A DNA stretch of 64,000 nt. It comes from Theropithecus gelada (taxonomy: Eukaryota; Chordata; Mammalia; Primates; Cercopithecidae). The stretch lies in the NCBI RefSeq assembly GCF_003255815.1, contig NC_037671.1:152574645-152638644 (forward strand), written 5' to 3'. Below, one piece after another: positions 23,600 through 36,099 of this stretch (position 1 is its first letter; each line of letters opens with the position of its first letter). A model generated the notes under the pieces. The model was not told the DNA's origin. It saw nothing but the letters and a program-made list of their open reading frames with translations, and did not search any database. Position numbers and translations under genes: made by a program.

Positions 23600-25265
23600 T
23601 AAAGAGGGGTGTTATACCAAAAAACAAATCATACTATTTTTGAGCACACAGGAAGTATTTCCAAAGTAGAACATGTTTCATACCACAAAGTAAAGGAAAC
23701 CACAATCAATTCCAAAGAAAGACTATCCATCTCCAACAAAATACAATAAAATTATTAATTAAAAGCAAAAGGATAGCAAACAAAATCTTATCTGATCACT
23801 AAATAAGCAAAATTCATAGCTATTGGATTTAAAAAAAATACATTATAATTAGAACTGAGGAATAATGAAAATGCTACATGGCAAAATTTATAGGAAACAG
23901 TTTAAAAATACTTAGAGAAAAATTATAGATGTAAACACACTTATCAAGAGGCAAACAAGGTATTAAACATGGCTGCCGATTCAACATAGGAGGCTGGAAA
24001 AGGAGCAAGAGAGAAAACAAACAAACAAGAAAACAAATGAGACTGAATCAGAAATAATAAAAGATACAAGACATAGAGAGTATTAACAAAACCAAATTCT
24101 GGCTTCTTTCCAAAAATATTCCATGTTTAGTAGGTCATCCAGGAGCACTCTAACAAATTTTTAAGAAGATTGTTAAACTTATTTTTAGAAAATTATCTCA
24201 GAAAATAGAAATAACAAAATTTATGTAACTCATTTTCGGAAGCTAATATTATCTTAAAATCTAAAATGAATAAGTCTATGGGCTCATTTTAATTATGATT
24301 AAATGTAAAAATCCTAAATATAATGTCAAATTCCTACATTGTATTTCAAAAAGTATATGTTTTTTGAAAATATATATATTTATATGAAAATATATGGATA
24401 TTCATATATTATATATTTATATGAAAATATATATTCAAATATTATATATTTATATGAAAATATATATTTATATGAATATATATTCATATATTATACATTT
24501 ATATGAATATATATTTATACATTATATATTTATATGAATATATATATTTATATATTTATATGAAAGGATCCTCCAACATTTGAAAAATCTTTAAAGTTAA
24601 CTCACATAAACACACTAAAGAAAGTAAATCACATTATTATCTTAATCAATGATGGAATAGCATTGATTAAGTTCAATACCTATTTATTATGAAAATACCT
24701 AGAAAGCAAAGAATAGTTGGGAACTTCCTTAATTGAGTAAAGGTTAAACACCAAAATTTAGTACATAATATATTAACAAGAAACTTTAGATGATTTTCTT
24801 TATGACTAGGAAAAAGACAAAGATTTCCACTATTGCTTGATGTAATACTGAAGGCTCTAGTCTATAATAAAAAGGTAAGAAAAAACATTTGTGGTATGAA
24901 AGAGACACAACTTGATGTTTCTGATATTAATATCTATTTAAGAAAACCAGTGGAAAAAAATATAGACTGATAGAATTAACAAGGGAATTTATAAATATTA
25001 TGAATCATATTGAACTGCACTTCTTCATTTTAGTGACAACCAATGGGAAAACAGACAAAATATGATCTCAATATAGTAATATATATACACACATGATATA
25101 AGTATGTGTGTGTGCATTCTAGGAACTAGCCTAGCATACATAAGAACTCTATAGAGACAATTTTTTAAACTGTGATAAATTACGTAGAGGATATTTTATT
25201 CTCTTTTTAAAATAAGAGATAAACTATGCTCATGGACGAAAATACTTTACTATTAAAAAATTGAA
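23600..25265 (+). repeat. Old L1M/HAL1-like ORF2 fragment
   Basis: L1 ORF2 order is visible: 'agcacacaggaagtatttcc', 'aaaggaaaccacaatcaatt', 'attaacaaaaccaaattctg', then after an AT-rich insert 'ctcacataaacacactaaag', 'ccactattgcttgatgtaat' and 'aaactatgctcatggacgaa'. Contains the minisatellite at 24365-24565. Highly diverged. Confidence 0.65.
24365..24565. repeat. AT-rich minisatellite
   Basis: About 200 bp, almost only A and T. The motif TTTATATGAA occurs seven times, with tatattcatata elements (its near complement) between copies. Units run about 30-45 bp. Palindromic content is high. Confidence 0.9.
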
Positions 25266-25269
25266 GTGA

Positions 25270-26254
25270 TAATTAAAAACATTTCTATATTAGAAATCTC
25301 AGCTCAGGAGGCTTTCATTGAAAATTCTACTAAATATTTAAATAAGAAATAACACCAAAGTTACATAAAATCTTTAGGAAAATAACAAAACACTAACCAA
25401 GAAGTTCCATAAGTTCAACTAACTTGATAATAAAGCCTGGCTAGGATATTACAAAAAAATCAAACCTATAAGCCAATATCATTCCCTAAAAGAGATACAA
25501 ACATTCTAACAACAACAACAACAAAAAATAGTAAGCCAAATTCAGTGAAATATGACCCAATTGGTTGTATTCCACAATTAAAAGCTTGTTTAACACTTTT
25601 TTAATGTAAAAAACCCATGTGATTATCATAAAAGTTACAAAGACAATATTTGATAAATGTCAAACATATATTCAAGTTTTTAAAACCTGTTAGAAAACTA
25701 GAACTAATTTAACCTAAAACAAACATATTTAATGGCGAATTACTGAAAATTGCTCTCAGTGGTCATGAATGAAATACAGAGATCTTTTTTTTATCATTAC
25801 CTCTATTCAGTATTATACTAGAAGCAAAATCCATCAGTATTCACAGACAACACAAATGTACACATAATATATCCAAAATAAGTTAAAGATATATTCTTAA
25901 AATTCGATAAGTACAACAAAGAGAAAATGAATGATTTTAAAGATATCATTTAAAATGGCATGAAAAAATCAAATTACTAAGAATAAATCTGAAAAAAATA
26001 CAAGATCTGCACAAAAATTATAAAATGTTATCGACAGAAATGAAATAGCCTTAAATAACTAGAAAGCTGTGCCAGATTAGTGGGGCAGAAGACTTAATTT
26101 AAAATGATGCCAATTTTCTCCAAACCAATGCACAGCTAATCAAAATTCCAGGAGGACTTTTGAGGAAGTTGATAACTTAATTTTAAAATGTATGTGAAAA
26201 TTCAAAGTGCCAAACTTAAAAGGGAATAATAAATCAGGAGAACTTATTCTAAAG
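25270..26254 (+). repeat. Second L1M copy, part 1
   Basis: Consensus position jumps back at about 25270 ('tcaggaggctttcattgaaa', 'attctactaaatatttaaat'), then runs forward through 'aaacctataagccaatatca', 'gaagcaaaatccatcagtat' and 'agctaatcaaaattccagga'. Same strand as the preceding fragment. Confidence 0.7.
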
Positions 26255-26435
26255 TAGCAGTTATCAAATTTGACTGTGGGTTATAATCATCAGGAAGATT
26301 TTCAAAAACCTGATGGTGATGCCTTACCTTTTACACAATTAAATCTTTATCTCTTGAGGAGAAACCTAGGCATTTATATTTTAAAATCAATCCAGGTATT
26401 TTTAATGCACAACCAAGTTTCAGAACCATGGCTCT
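26255..26435. mobile_element. MER5A hAT MITE inside L1
   Basis: 'tagcagttatcaaatttgac', 'ataatcatcaggaagatttt', 'ggcatttatattttaaaatc' and 'agtttcagaaccatgg' follow MER5A from end to end with the usual caguggttctcaaa-like start. Confidence 0.75.
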
Positions 26436-27790
26436 GTAGCATATTATTATATATAATCTAATAGAAAATATATATTAGATATTGCATATTCACATTACTT
26501 AAGACAGGAAAAAATTGATGTAAGGATAGCAGTAGATGAATAGAACAGCATAAAAGGGAAAAGACCCAGTCGTGTACAGACACTATTTCTGAGTAAGTTT
26601 AACAGAGTAAGATGATAGAAAAAAGGCAGCTTTTCAATAAATATCACTGCACCAATTGACTCTATTGAAGAGAAAAATAAATATTGCTCTCAACTTCAAA
26701 CCATATACAAAAACATAAACCCAGGTAGACTGCAGATCTAAAGGTGAGGGTAAACAATAGGATTTCTAGAAGATAATAGATATTTTCATGAACTCAGGGT
26801 AAAGAAAAAAATTGTTGACAACACAGAAAAAGGAAAATACAAATTGACTACACTAACACTAAAGTGGAAAACTTTCATCCATTAAAAGACACAATTTTGA
26901 AAATAAAAGATGAAGCTATAGACTCAGAAAGTAATTTGCAACACAGAAAACTGACAAAGATTGAGCGTCCCAAATATATATACACATAAACTTCATCAAA
27001 TCAATAACAAAAATGTATAAAATTCAACAGAAAAATGAGCAAGAGATATAAACCACCTCTGCAAAAAAGAGTATCTCCAAAAATCCGAGAAATATATGAA
27101 AAGGTGCACAATCTTATTAGTCATCTGGGAGACGAAAACTAAAACCATAAGCTACCACTATACTCTTGCCAGAATGACTAAAATTAAGAAGACGGATAAC
27201 GTCGTGTTACTAAGCATATGAGTTCATTGGAACACACATATACCGCTTGTAGGAAAGTAAATTGGATTACTTAAGAAACTTGTTTTTCATTACCTTCCAA
27301 GGCTGAATGTACACATACAATATGACATAGCAATCCCACTTACTTTTATGCCCTATTTAATACATATACATGTAGGCACACATGTACAAGAATTTTCATG
27401 ACAAAATTACTGGAAACTCCAAGCCAGAAATAATCCAAATGCCTATGAGCAGTAGAATTAATATATAAACTGTAGTATATTCATCCAACGGAATAACATA
27501 CATACTGAAAATGAATGAACTATATAAAACAGCATGGATTAGTTTCACAAATACAATGTTAAATAGATATACCAACCAGAAGAGAATACACACTGTAATT
27601 TTCCATTTGACAAAAGTCATGATGATGGTTACCCTTGAGGGAGATAGTAGATAATGACTGAGAAAGAGCACAGGATAGGGCTTCTGGAATACTTTGAATT
27701 TTCTATTTCTGGACCAGGGTGGTGGTTACATGAATGTGTTTACATTGTGAGAATGATCAAGGTATTTACTTTTTTTCCCCTCTTAATTGA
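26436..27790 (+). repeat. Second L1M copy, part 2 (to 3' UTR)
   Basis: Resumes late ORF2: 'aagatgatagaaaaaaggca', 'caaaccatatacaaaaacat', 'aagacacaattttgaaaata', 'atccaaatgcctatgagcag', ending with 'ccagggtggtggttacatga'. No open frame. Confidence 0.75.
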
Positions 27791-27834
27791 AGTACAACAT
27801 AGTAGTAAAATAATAAGGTATGAAGAAGACAGTC

Positions 27835-28840
27835 TGGACACACAGAAGGACATACTATGTTCTTTCTCAAAACAACATAAAACGTCAATTCCTTCCAACT
27901 TAATCTACCAAATCAATAAATCCAATAAAGATCCCATTTAGATTTCTTACAGAAACAATTGATTTAATAAAAAACTATTTACAAAGTCATGAGATGTTAT
28001 TTCACTTCAGTTAAAACGGCTTTTATCAAAAAGATAAAAAATAATGGATGTTGGAGAGGATGTGGAGAAAAGGGAACATTTATACCCGATGTTGGGAATG
28101 TAAATCAGTACAGTCACTATGAGAAACAGTGTGAAGTTTTCACAAAAAAAAAAAAAAAAAAAAATAGAACTACACACAACTCAATAATCCCACTGCTGGG
28201 TATATTTCTAAAAGAAAAGACATCAGTATATTTAAGAGACATCTGTATTCACATGTTTTCACAATAGCCAAAATATGAAATCAACTGAAATGTCCATCAA
28301 CAGATGAATAGACAAAGAAAATGTGGAATATTATTCAGCCATAAAAAAGAAGGAAATCCTCTCATTTGCAGCAACATGGATAGAAGGACATTAGGTTAAG
28401 TGAAATAAGCCAGGCACGGAAAGACAAATATCACATGTTCTCATTCATTTGTGGGAGCTAAAAACAAACAAACAAACAAAAAAACTGCTGTCATGGAGAC
28501 AGAGAGTAGAATGATGGCTACCAAGTGCTGGGAAGGGTAGTGGGAGGGGGATAGAGATGGGTTGGTTGATTAATGGGAACAAAAACACAGTTAAAAGGAA
28601 TAAGATCTAGTGTTTGGTAGTACAATAAGGTGACTATAGCTAAAAATAATTTACTATATATTTTAAAATAACTAGAGTAGTAGAATTGGAATGTTCCTAA
28701 CATGAAGAAATGGTAAATGTTTGAGGTGATGAGTAATATCCCCATTACTCTGACTTGATCATTATACACTGTATCAAAATATCACATGTATCCCATAAAA
28801 ATGTATATATATTATGTATCTATAAAAACATTTTTAAAGT
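27835..28840 (+). repeat. L1 (L1MA/L1PB age) ORF2 end and 3' UTR
   Basis: 'aaggacatactatgttcttt' then an internal jump to 'catgagatgttatttcactt'. Then 'atgttggagaggatgtggag', 'aataatcccactgctgggta', 'atgtccatcaacagatgaat', 'agagtagaatgatggctacc' and 'atcacatgtatcccataaaa'. A 21-base A-run lies at about 28144-28165. Younger than the flanking L1s. Confidence 0.85.
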
Positions 28841-28844
28841 CTAT

Positions 28845-29395
28845 GAATATCTAAGTCAATTTAGGAAAAAAGGATTGAAAACAGGGATTGGTCTATACAT
28901 CATTTCTATATTAACACGTATTCCAAGGCCATAGTTACAAAAATAGTGTGCTTGGGGGCAATTAAGAAAAAAATACACTAAAGGAATAGAAGAGATATTT
29001 TAGAGACAGACTGATACAGAGGTGAACATATAATATGATTTAAAGGAGGCAACAAAAATCGATGGCGGAAAGATTGTCAGCTTAGCAAATGGTACCTGGA
29101 AATCAGGTGAACTGTATAAAGAAAACTAAAATTTGATCCCTGTACAATTCATAGGTGTCCTCCAAATAGACTGAAAACTAAATGCAAAATACAAAATTGT
29201 AAAGTTGATAAAAACAATATAGGAAAATATCTTTTTAAAGTAGACGTAAAGAAAGACTTTTTAAATAAAGCCTAAAAAACACAAACCATGAGACAAAAAA
29301 TGATTTGGGGCTGGCTTAAAAATAGAGACACTGAAAATATGATTACACATGGCAAAACATAGTGTGATTCCAAAAATCAACTTACAAATTAGTTA
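28845..29395 (+). repeat. Old L1 ORF2 fragment
   Basis: A-rich sense-strand sequence with 'gcaacaaaaatcgatggcgg', 'ggtacctggaaatcaggtga' and 'ttgatccctgtacaattcat', which parallels the L1 'ggtgctggaacaactgga ... gacccctacc' interval. Confidence 0.5.
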
Positions 29396-29447
29396 AATAA
29401 AACTGTATGCTAAGCTGGTAACAGCCCATATCAATTCATCACCTGCA

Positions 29448-29455
29448 AGTATGTG

Positions 29456-29490
<35 letters not shown>

Positions 29491-29507
29491 CTGTATATAT
29501 ATATTTA
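29448..29507. repeat. (TG)n/(TA)n microsatellite
   Basis: Two TG runs separated by tata, ending in a TA run. Confidence 0.95.
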
Positions 29508-30119
29508 AACTGGAGCTGACATGTTAATCTTTCTTTTACTTTGCAACATAATATGTAATACATTATTTTGTCTATGAACAGGAAAGGCCTGCCTACCAAA
29601 ACTATTTTCCTGGTAGTTTTGTCTTGATCTGATCCTACAATTACTTCAATTGTACCACTCTTGAGGCCAGAAATACACCTACAAATTACTCATTGTATTC
29701 TGTGTATTCAAACTAACCATGTAAAGATTCTGGGTTGTATATTGGAGATTTTAATGTTCTTTTACCTGAATTAACATAGTAAGTTACACCAAAACTCACT
29801 ATCTTATTCAATAAGTTAATTGAACTCTGAGTTTTCAACATCAATTTTTTAAAAATTATCTTGTAGCAATAATTTCTATACCTTCAAATTAAAATGTTCA
29901 TTATTTAAGGAATTTGGAGTTAGGCCACTACAGAGTGAGAAAAACATTGGTATAAGCAACATTTAGAAGCTAAAAGTTTGGGAAATACTTCTTCTGAAAC
30001 ACTGTGCCTTTGATAGTTGCTTTTGTTTTAGCAAGCTCAATTTTATTTTTTATATTGTAGAACATAAATATTGATAACTAAATTTATTATTCTTGATTGC
30101 AACCAATTTCAAAGCAAAC
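29508..30119. other. No assigned feature
   Basis: AT-rich unique sequence. Confidence 0.45.
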
Positions 30120-30330
30120 GCAGAAATAGTTCACCATTCAAGGCCTACAGAAAGCTCAAGAAGCTTCACTCAGTTTCTTATTTCTGTCTATCCCACAGTC
30201 CTGTCTAATTTCTCCCCTCTCCAACACCATTGGCTTTTGACCATTCATTGGTCAGTTCATTACTTTCTCTCTTTTGTGATCGCCTTTCCTTTACCAGAAC
30301 TCAACATATTTGCTGTTAAAACTCCCCCCC
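30120..30330 (+). repeat. Possible L2 remnant
   Basis: 'attcaaggcctacagaaagc' and the following pyrimidine-rich stretch resemble the L2 'caaggcctacaaagccctc' block, weakly. Confidence 0.3.
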
Positions 30331-30399
30331 TCCAATTTTCAAGAGTGTATACTTTACAAGAATGTTCTAGCCAGTAAAGGTATTGAAGAGTGCTTACCT

Positions 30400-30800
30400 T
30401 CAAAATAGATGCCTGCCTGGATTTCTAGAACCCTGGGTAGGGTCCTGGGGTCAAGAGAGTGGACGAATTCTTCCAGTGATAATGCCATTGCTATGCCTTG
30501 GGTAGTTTGTAGACCTGGTGCTCACAGAAACTTGTGGCTTCTGGGTGACACTTGTCTGCAATTACAGCCCCTGCTCACCATTTCTTCCTCAGGCAGGCAG
30601 GAATGTCACACTACAGCCAGCGTGGGGTGGAGTAGCTCTATATAGGGAGGACAGTGAGGAGGGAGGGAGGAGGCAGGAGACAAAAAATGTTACAGCTCTT
30701 TTTGTTCACATTGTGGCTTCATTTCCTTCTGACATTGAAGTTGAACAGGATGGGGGTGGGGTGAACAGACACTGCCCAAAAAATGAGACGTGCTAAGTAA
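30400..30800. other. Moderately GC-rich unique patch
   Basis: Contains agctctatatagggagg near 30634 (a TATA-like core) next to a GA/GG-rich tract at 30650-30680. Two overlapping ORFs of 78 and 92 codons read through it without recognisable similarity. I cannot say whether it is a promoter. Confidence 0.3.
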
Positions 30801-30920
30801 TTCATTCTGTCCGTTGTTAATCCAGGTGCGCATCTACTATGGCAGCAAAACTGAGGTCAGAGTTACTTGTGACTTGCCCACCAACAAAGAACAGGAACAT
30901 AGGACTAAAGTCTAATCTTA
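30800..30920 (-). repeat. Possible MIR remnant, minus strand
   Basis: 'aaaactgaggtcagagttac', 'ttgtgacttgcccacc' and 'cataggactaaagtct' follow the reverse MIR core. Confidence 0.35.
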
Positions 30921-31580
30921 AAAATAGCACCATGTGAATTCATTATCTCTCTAGTTCATTTCTAAAGCTTGGCTTTGTGCCTTATTTGCATACTGTCGGT
31001 GCCTTTACATTAAAATTGGTAATAAAAGTGCTTTGTGTCAGCTCTTTTTAGAATTCTGATAGTATACTCTGGAGAGAGTATCGAAACCACTTTTTATTCT
31101 TCCACATTAAAAATTTTGCTGAATCTTAAAGGAGGGTAGGGTAGGGATAGAATATGCAAAGTGATACAGTAAGTTAACAAAGTATGTTAAAATGAGTTTT
31201 CTAATCTCTACACTATAGTAGAAAGTATTAAAATTACTTGTCAGGAAACCTGGGTTTTCTGGGTTTAGTTCTGCTTTTGATTTACAGGCTAACTTCAGCC
31301 TTGTCTTCTCTGATTTTCATTTGTTTTATTTACTAAATGGAAATGAAGTAGAAGAGTCCAATCCATTTTGTAATTTCTTCCAAGTTCACAATTCCACAAT
31401 TCTGATCTTGTTGAAATTTAGGAGGAGAAATTACCAGCATCAAAGGAAGCAGGAGAAACCTCATGAACATCGATCTCTTCAAAATCCTGTTCCTCTCTAT
31501 TTTTTGCATGTAACTGAAACAATATTTAGAATATGTACAATTAAAGGTGGTAGTTCCTAAGTCTCTTTAAGGTAAAGTCA
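30921..31580. other. No assigned feature
   Basis: Unique sequence. The 79-codon ORF at 31321-31560 has no supporting features. Confidence 0.4.
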
Positions 31581-31595
31581 AAGAATATTGGTTGA

Positions 31596-31901
31596 GGCTG
31601 GGTACAGTGGTTCATACCTGTAGTCTCAGCACTTTAGGAGGCTGAGGTAGGAGAATTGCTTGAGCCCAAGAGTTCAAAACCAGCCTGGGCAACATAGCGA
31701 GACTTTGTCTCTATGAAAAAATTTAAAAAATTAGCCAGGCATGGTGGCACATGCCTGTAGTCCTAGCTGTGAGGAGGATGAGGAAGGAGGATCACTTGAA
31801 CCCAGGAGTTTGAGGCTACAGTGAGCTGTAAACATGCCACTATATTCCAGGCTAAATGACAGAGCAAGACCCTATCTCAAAAAAAAAAAAAAAAAAAAAA
31901 A
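31596..31901 (+). mobile_element. AluJ-like element
   Basis: Diverged two-arm Alu with 'ttgcttgagcccaagagttc', typical of AluJ, and a 24-base A tail. Target duplication aagaatattggttg at 31581-31594 and aagaatactggttg at 31902-31915 (one difference). Confidence 0.95.
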
Positions 31902-31919
31902 AAGAATACTGGTTGGTAT

Positions 31920-32499
31920 GTATACACTTGAAAGATGTCAGGAAGCTACACATTCTCTTTAGTAACTAAACTCCAGGCTCTTGTCTATAAACTGTTTTGG
32001 CCTTAGGCTGCAGAGAGCATAGCCAGATACAGAGGGTCAGGGGACATCTCAGTTCTACCATGGCCATCATGTAAATGACCTAGAAAGATAAATACTGCCT
32101 AGTTTTGATATGGAGCTTATAAAGCTGTTTCAACTCTTCATAATCCTATTTGACATTTTCAATAATCTGTCCAGTTTTATTTCTTTCTTTATAAAAGTAG
32201 AATGTACGATTGACCACATCAACAGGCTTACTATCGTTAGATTCAAATTCCTCACTTGCAACCTTTTTGTCCAAAAATTTCCTACCCTTGATCTGTCTGC
32301 CTTCCATACCCCTCCCCACAGTTTACAGCCTAGTAGTGTATTTCATGTGGATGAATATATGAAAGAGGCTTCTGTGGACTGCTCCTTAAAAATCATGAAT
32401 CTGTTAGAATTGATACCACAATAAATTTCATTTGATATCTAATGCAAGCTGGATTTCACTTTTTTTTTTTTTAATAATCCCAAGTCAAATTTCTATCCT
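31920..32499. other. No assigned feature
   Basis: Unique sequence with a 104-codon ORF (32110-32424) of low-complexity hydrophobic start. No family resemblance or conservation evidence available. Confidence 0.4.
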
Positions 32500-32840
32500 A
32501 CTAGCCAAACAGCCATTTTGTATCAGCAATCTCTTACAATTACCTAGGCTCCATCTGCTTCTGCTCTCGCAACAGATGACACTCCCTCTGTGATAATCAT
32601 CTTCTTTGTATTCTCGATCTTAATTAATGACATTACTATTTTCTTAGTTTCCCAAGCCGGAAGGCTTAGAATCATGTGAGATGCCATTTTTTTTCTCTAC
32701 CCGTTAAGTCCATCAGGCCCTATAGATGACAATACTCAGTACCACTCACTCTGTCTTTGCTCTATATCCCCACTGCTACTGCTTTAGACCAGATCGTAAT
32801 CACTTCTGACACTCAGGCAAAAACATCCTGATTTGAGCAG
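32500..32840 (+). repeat. L2 fragment
   Basis: 'gtttcccaagccggaaggct', 'cgttaagtccatcaggccct', 'atccccactgctactgcttt' and 'agaccagatcgtaatcactt' match the L2 ORF2-end block in order. Confidence 0.6.
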
Positions 32841-32869
32841 CCAAGACAAGGTTGACAAAGAAGAGCAAT

Positions 32870-33400
32870 GAGAAGGTACTTGAAGCATCAGGTAGTAAAA
32901 TGAATTATTGAAGTTCCGTCATTAGAACAGCACATTATAGGTATAATAATAGATTAATGAGAATTCCAAAAAAAAAAAAAACCAGACTGTATATAATAAT
33001 TTACTATTTGAAAAAGGTAAAATTCAAACGCAGTGGGGAAGAATGTTTTCTTCAACAAACGGTTGTTAAATAATTGGGGGAAAATTTTTTCCTAACTTTC
33101 CATGCAGCAAAATTAAAGTTAGATAAATTTTAAAATTAAATTTAAATAAAAATAAACCAGAGGGGAAAAATAGGAAAATGGCTGGAAAAGGGTAAGAAAA
33201 TAACTATTTTTGAGTACTAATTGAAGTCTTCAAGGAAAAAACTAATAATATATTTGAAAACTAACTTATGAAATACTCCTGTAAATAAAAAAGGAGTTTG
33301 AACAAAATAGAAAAAAAAGCATACACTTCAAATAAACAACGGTTTAGGTGTGTAAAGGTCACTTATTAGTCAATATGCAAAATAAAAATATTCAAAGACT
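32870..33400 (+). repeat. Old L1 fragment, weak
   Basis: A-rich sense-strand sequence including 'ttcttcaacaaacggttgtt' (cf. the L1 'tcttcaacaaatggtgct' phrase). Edges uncertain. Confidence 0.4.
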
Positions 33401-33404
33401 TCTA

Positions 33405-34507
33405 CTTCTGGCTATGAGCTTGTATCTGACCACGTTTCCTACTAAAGGCACCTGGAAGAGCTGTATACTTTTTTAAAAAGCTGTTTTAAGAAACAAGAGA
33501 GCTGTCAGGGTGCAGAACACGAGAGGCCAAGATCCTGTAAGGCAGAGCAGAACCATTAGAGGAACTCCATATTCTGCACTTCTTTTCCCTCAAGGCTTTT
33601 ATGAGTTAGTAATTGGGACCGAGAGAGTCTGAGAAGCAGAGCAAAAACTGGTGGCTCAGGAGGAGAGAACCTGAGTTGAGTTTTTGGCAGTTCCACACAG
33701 CAAAAGAGACCAAAATAAATTGGACTTTGGGACTTAGCAAGTCCTCCAGGCAAAGTCAGAGAAATGTGTTGCTTAGCACCACTTTTTCCCCTTAAAAAAT
33801 TTTTGCCCATTGAAAGCACTACAGGGTTGATTGTGTGAGACACAAACAAGAGCATGATTGGTATGAAGTTGAAGAAGCCAAGGAATGCTTTCAGCAGTCT
33901 TGCAGAACTGGGAAGCCAGGGCCAGCCAAGGAGGGAGCAGTATAAGTAGGAGAATGCTTATGTTCTCCATTGGGGCTCCTGAAGGCTGCTTCCTAAGAGA
34001 AAGGGTTGCCTATAAATAGAACAAACTTTACAAAAACTGAAGCTTAGACTAAAATTAGCTCAATCCCTCATTGGATTAAAGTGGTCTGCCCCTATTCTCG
34101 CTGCCAGATAGAAGCAAATGTAAATCCTCCTGTTGAAGAAAAGTAGCCAGAACTTCTATAATATTTAAAAATACAACATCTATAATTAAGTATGAAATGA
34201 ATAGAAATGCCAAAAGATAGGACAAAGAAAGACAGAGAGAAGGGAGACCACAGAGACAAACTCATGGGGTGATTCTGATATTGGAATTATTAGTCCTGCA
34301 ATTTAAGATAATTTTGATAAACATGTTCAAAACTAGAAGACAAGAAAGAGAAAAGAACTGCCATCTATAAAAAGTATCAGATGAAAATTCTAGAGTTAAA
34401 AAATACAGTAACTGAAATTAAAAATTCAATAATTGGTTTTAACAGCAAATGGGACATACAGTAAGAGAGGATTGTTGAACTGGAAACGGGAGCATAGGAA
34501 AGACCTG

Positions 34508-34558
<51 letters not shown>

Positions 34559-35880
34559 GAGAGATATTTCAGCCATAATGGAAAGATCTTACATGTAAAC
34601 TGAGTCCCAACATGAGAGGAGAAATAATAGTGGGAGAAGAAATATTTTAAGATATAATTGCTGAAGATCTTCCAAAGCTGAAAAGGCATCAATCCGCAGA
34701 TTCAAGACCTGCCAACACCACCAAGGAGGATAAATGCAAAAGAAGGCACACTAAGGAACATCATACTAAAAACGTTAAAAAGCCAAAGTCAAAGAGAATA
34801 TCTTAAATGCACTCTGAAGAAAAGAAATCATCACTTTCAAAGGATCACCAATAAGATGATAGCTGACTTACTAACAAAAACCAGTAAGGGTAGAAAACAG
34901 TAGAATAGCATCATTAAAATGCTGAAAGAAAATAACTACCAACTCGATATTCTAAATCCAGAGGAGCATGAAAGCAACAGCAAAATAAAGACATTTTCAG
35001 ACAAACAAAAACTAAGAAAATTCATCACCAGTAAACTCTCACTAAAAGCGATGCTATAAAGGGTGTTCTTCACGCGAAAGTAAAATGATCTCAGATAGAA
35101 AGTCAAGACCACAGGAAGGAATGAAGAGGGTAAATATGTCAGTGAATTGAATATATTGAGTTCCCAAAACAATAATTAATGGCTTGTGGAGTTCGGATAT
35201 ATTTGCACTATATATAATTCATGCAATATATTGTAAAACATAGCAGTAGTGCAAAAGCAAAATTGATAATGAAGTTAAAATGTTCTAAAGCACTAGACTT
35301 CTAGAGAAATTGCAAAAGTACTGTTTAATACCAGAGTTAAATGAATAAAAACACATGTAATTTCTAGGAAAGCCACTAAAATGTAGTAAATGGATGATAA
35401 AATTAATCCAAAAAAGACGAGAAAGAAAAGAAAAAGAACCTCAAAATTGCTAGCAGATAGTATGATGGTATACATAAACTCAATTATACTCTTAAAATAA
35501 TTGAAATGAAATAAATATACAAATAAAAAGTAAATAGTTTAATAGTTCAAGTAATAAACTAATGTTGGCAGATAACATTTAAACACATAAATTTACTTAA
35601 AATATACAATTTAATTACAGGTTTATAGAAAGTCTAAAGATGAAAAATGGGAAAATATATACCATAAAACATTAAGTAAAAGAAAGCTCGTGAAACTACA
35701 TCAATATTAGATAAATTAGATTTAAAGAAAAGGATTATAAACGATAATAAGGTTATTTGTTTAATAATGAAAAGCTGACCAATTCTTGAAGAAAATTCAC
35801 AGCTTTAAATAATATAGCTTCAAAATATCTAAAGCAAAATTAACCAAATGAATGGAATCAGAGTAAAAAACAACCTGACA
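33405..35880 (+). repeat. L1M 5' half: 5' UTR, ORF1 and start of ORF2
   Basis: A GC-richer 5' UTR-like part (33405-34180) precedes ORF1-like sequence ('ctgaaattaaaaattcaata', 'aggattgttgaactggaaac', 'gctgaaagaaaataactacc', 'tttcagacaaacaaaaacta'). An ORF2 endonuclease-region remnant follows from about 35640 ('aaatgggaaaatatatacca', 'ttagataaattagatttaaa'). All frames are broken. The short ORFs on either strand are decay products. Confidence 0.75.
34506..34557. repeat. (CT)n microsatellite
   Basis: About 52 bases of CT with a single TTT interruption, expanded inside the L1 ORF1 region. On the minus strand it encodes an artefactual Arg-Glu run. Confidence 0.97.
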
Positions 35881-35939
35881 GAAAAAGCAAATATTTAATT
35901 CATAAAATTCATACTGTTAATAGTGCAATATTTAGTCAC

Positions 35940-36090
35940 TCATATGTACTACAAACTGTTGTGATCTATCTTGAAATCAATTTGATGTAGCAATTTCACA
36001 TTTAGATATAATCAGATACACACAAAGATTTATTTATACCATGAACTGAAGCATTTATTACTTTAATGACCAAAAAAAGGAGGAGAAAAG
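35940..36090 (+). repeat. Old L1 3' fragment
   Basis: 'tgtagcaatttcacatttag' and 'atacacacaaagatttattt' parallel old L1 sequence 'agcaattccacttctggg ... caaagatttat'. Confidence 0.45.
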
Positions 36091-36099
36091 AAAAGAAAA

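Noticed and set aside
32110..32424. 104-codon ORF with hydrophobic start, possible signal peptide
   Set aside because: The Phe/Ile-rich start reflects AT-rich composition. Nothing else supports a gene.
34426..34692. Arg-Glu-rich minus-strand ORF suggesting a nuclear RE-domain protein
   Set aside because: Encoded by the CT microsatellite within an L1 remnant.
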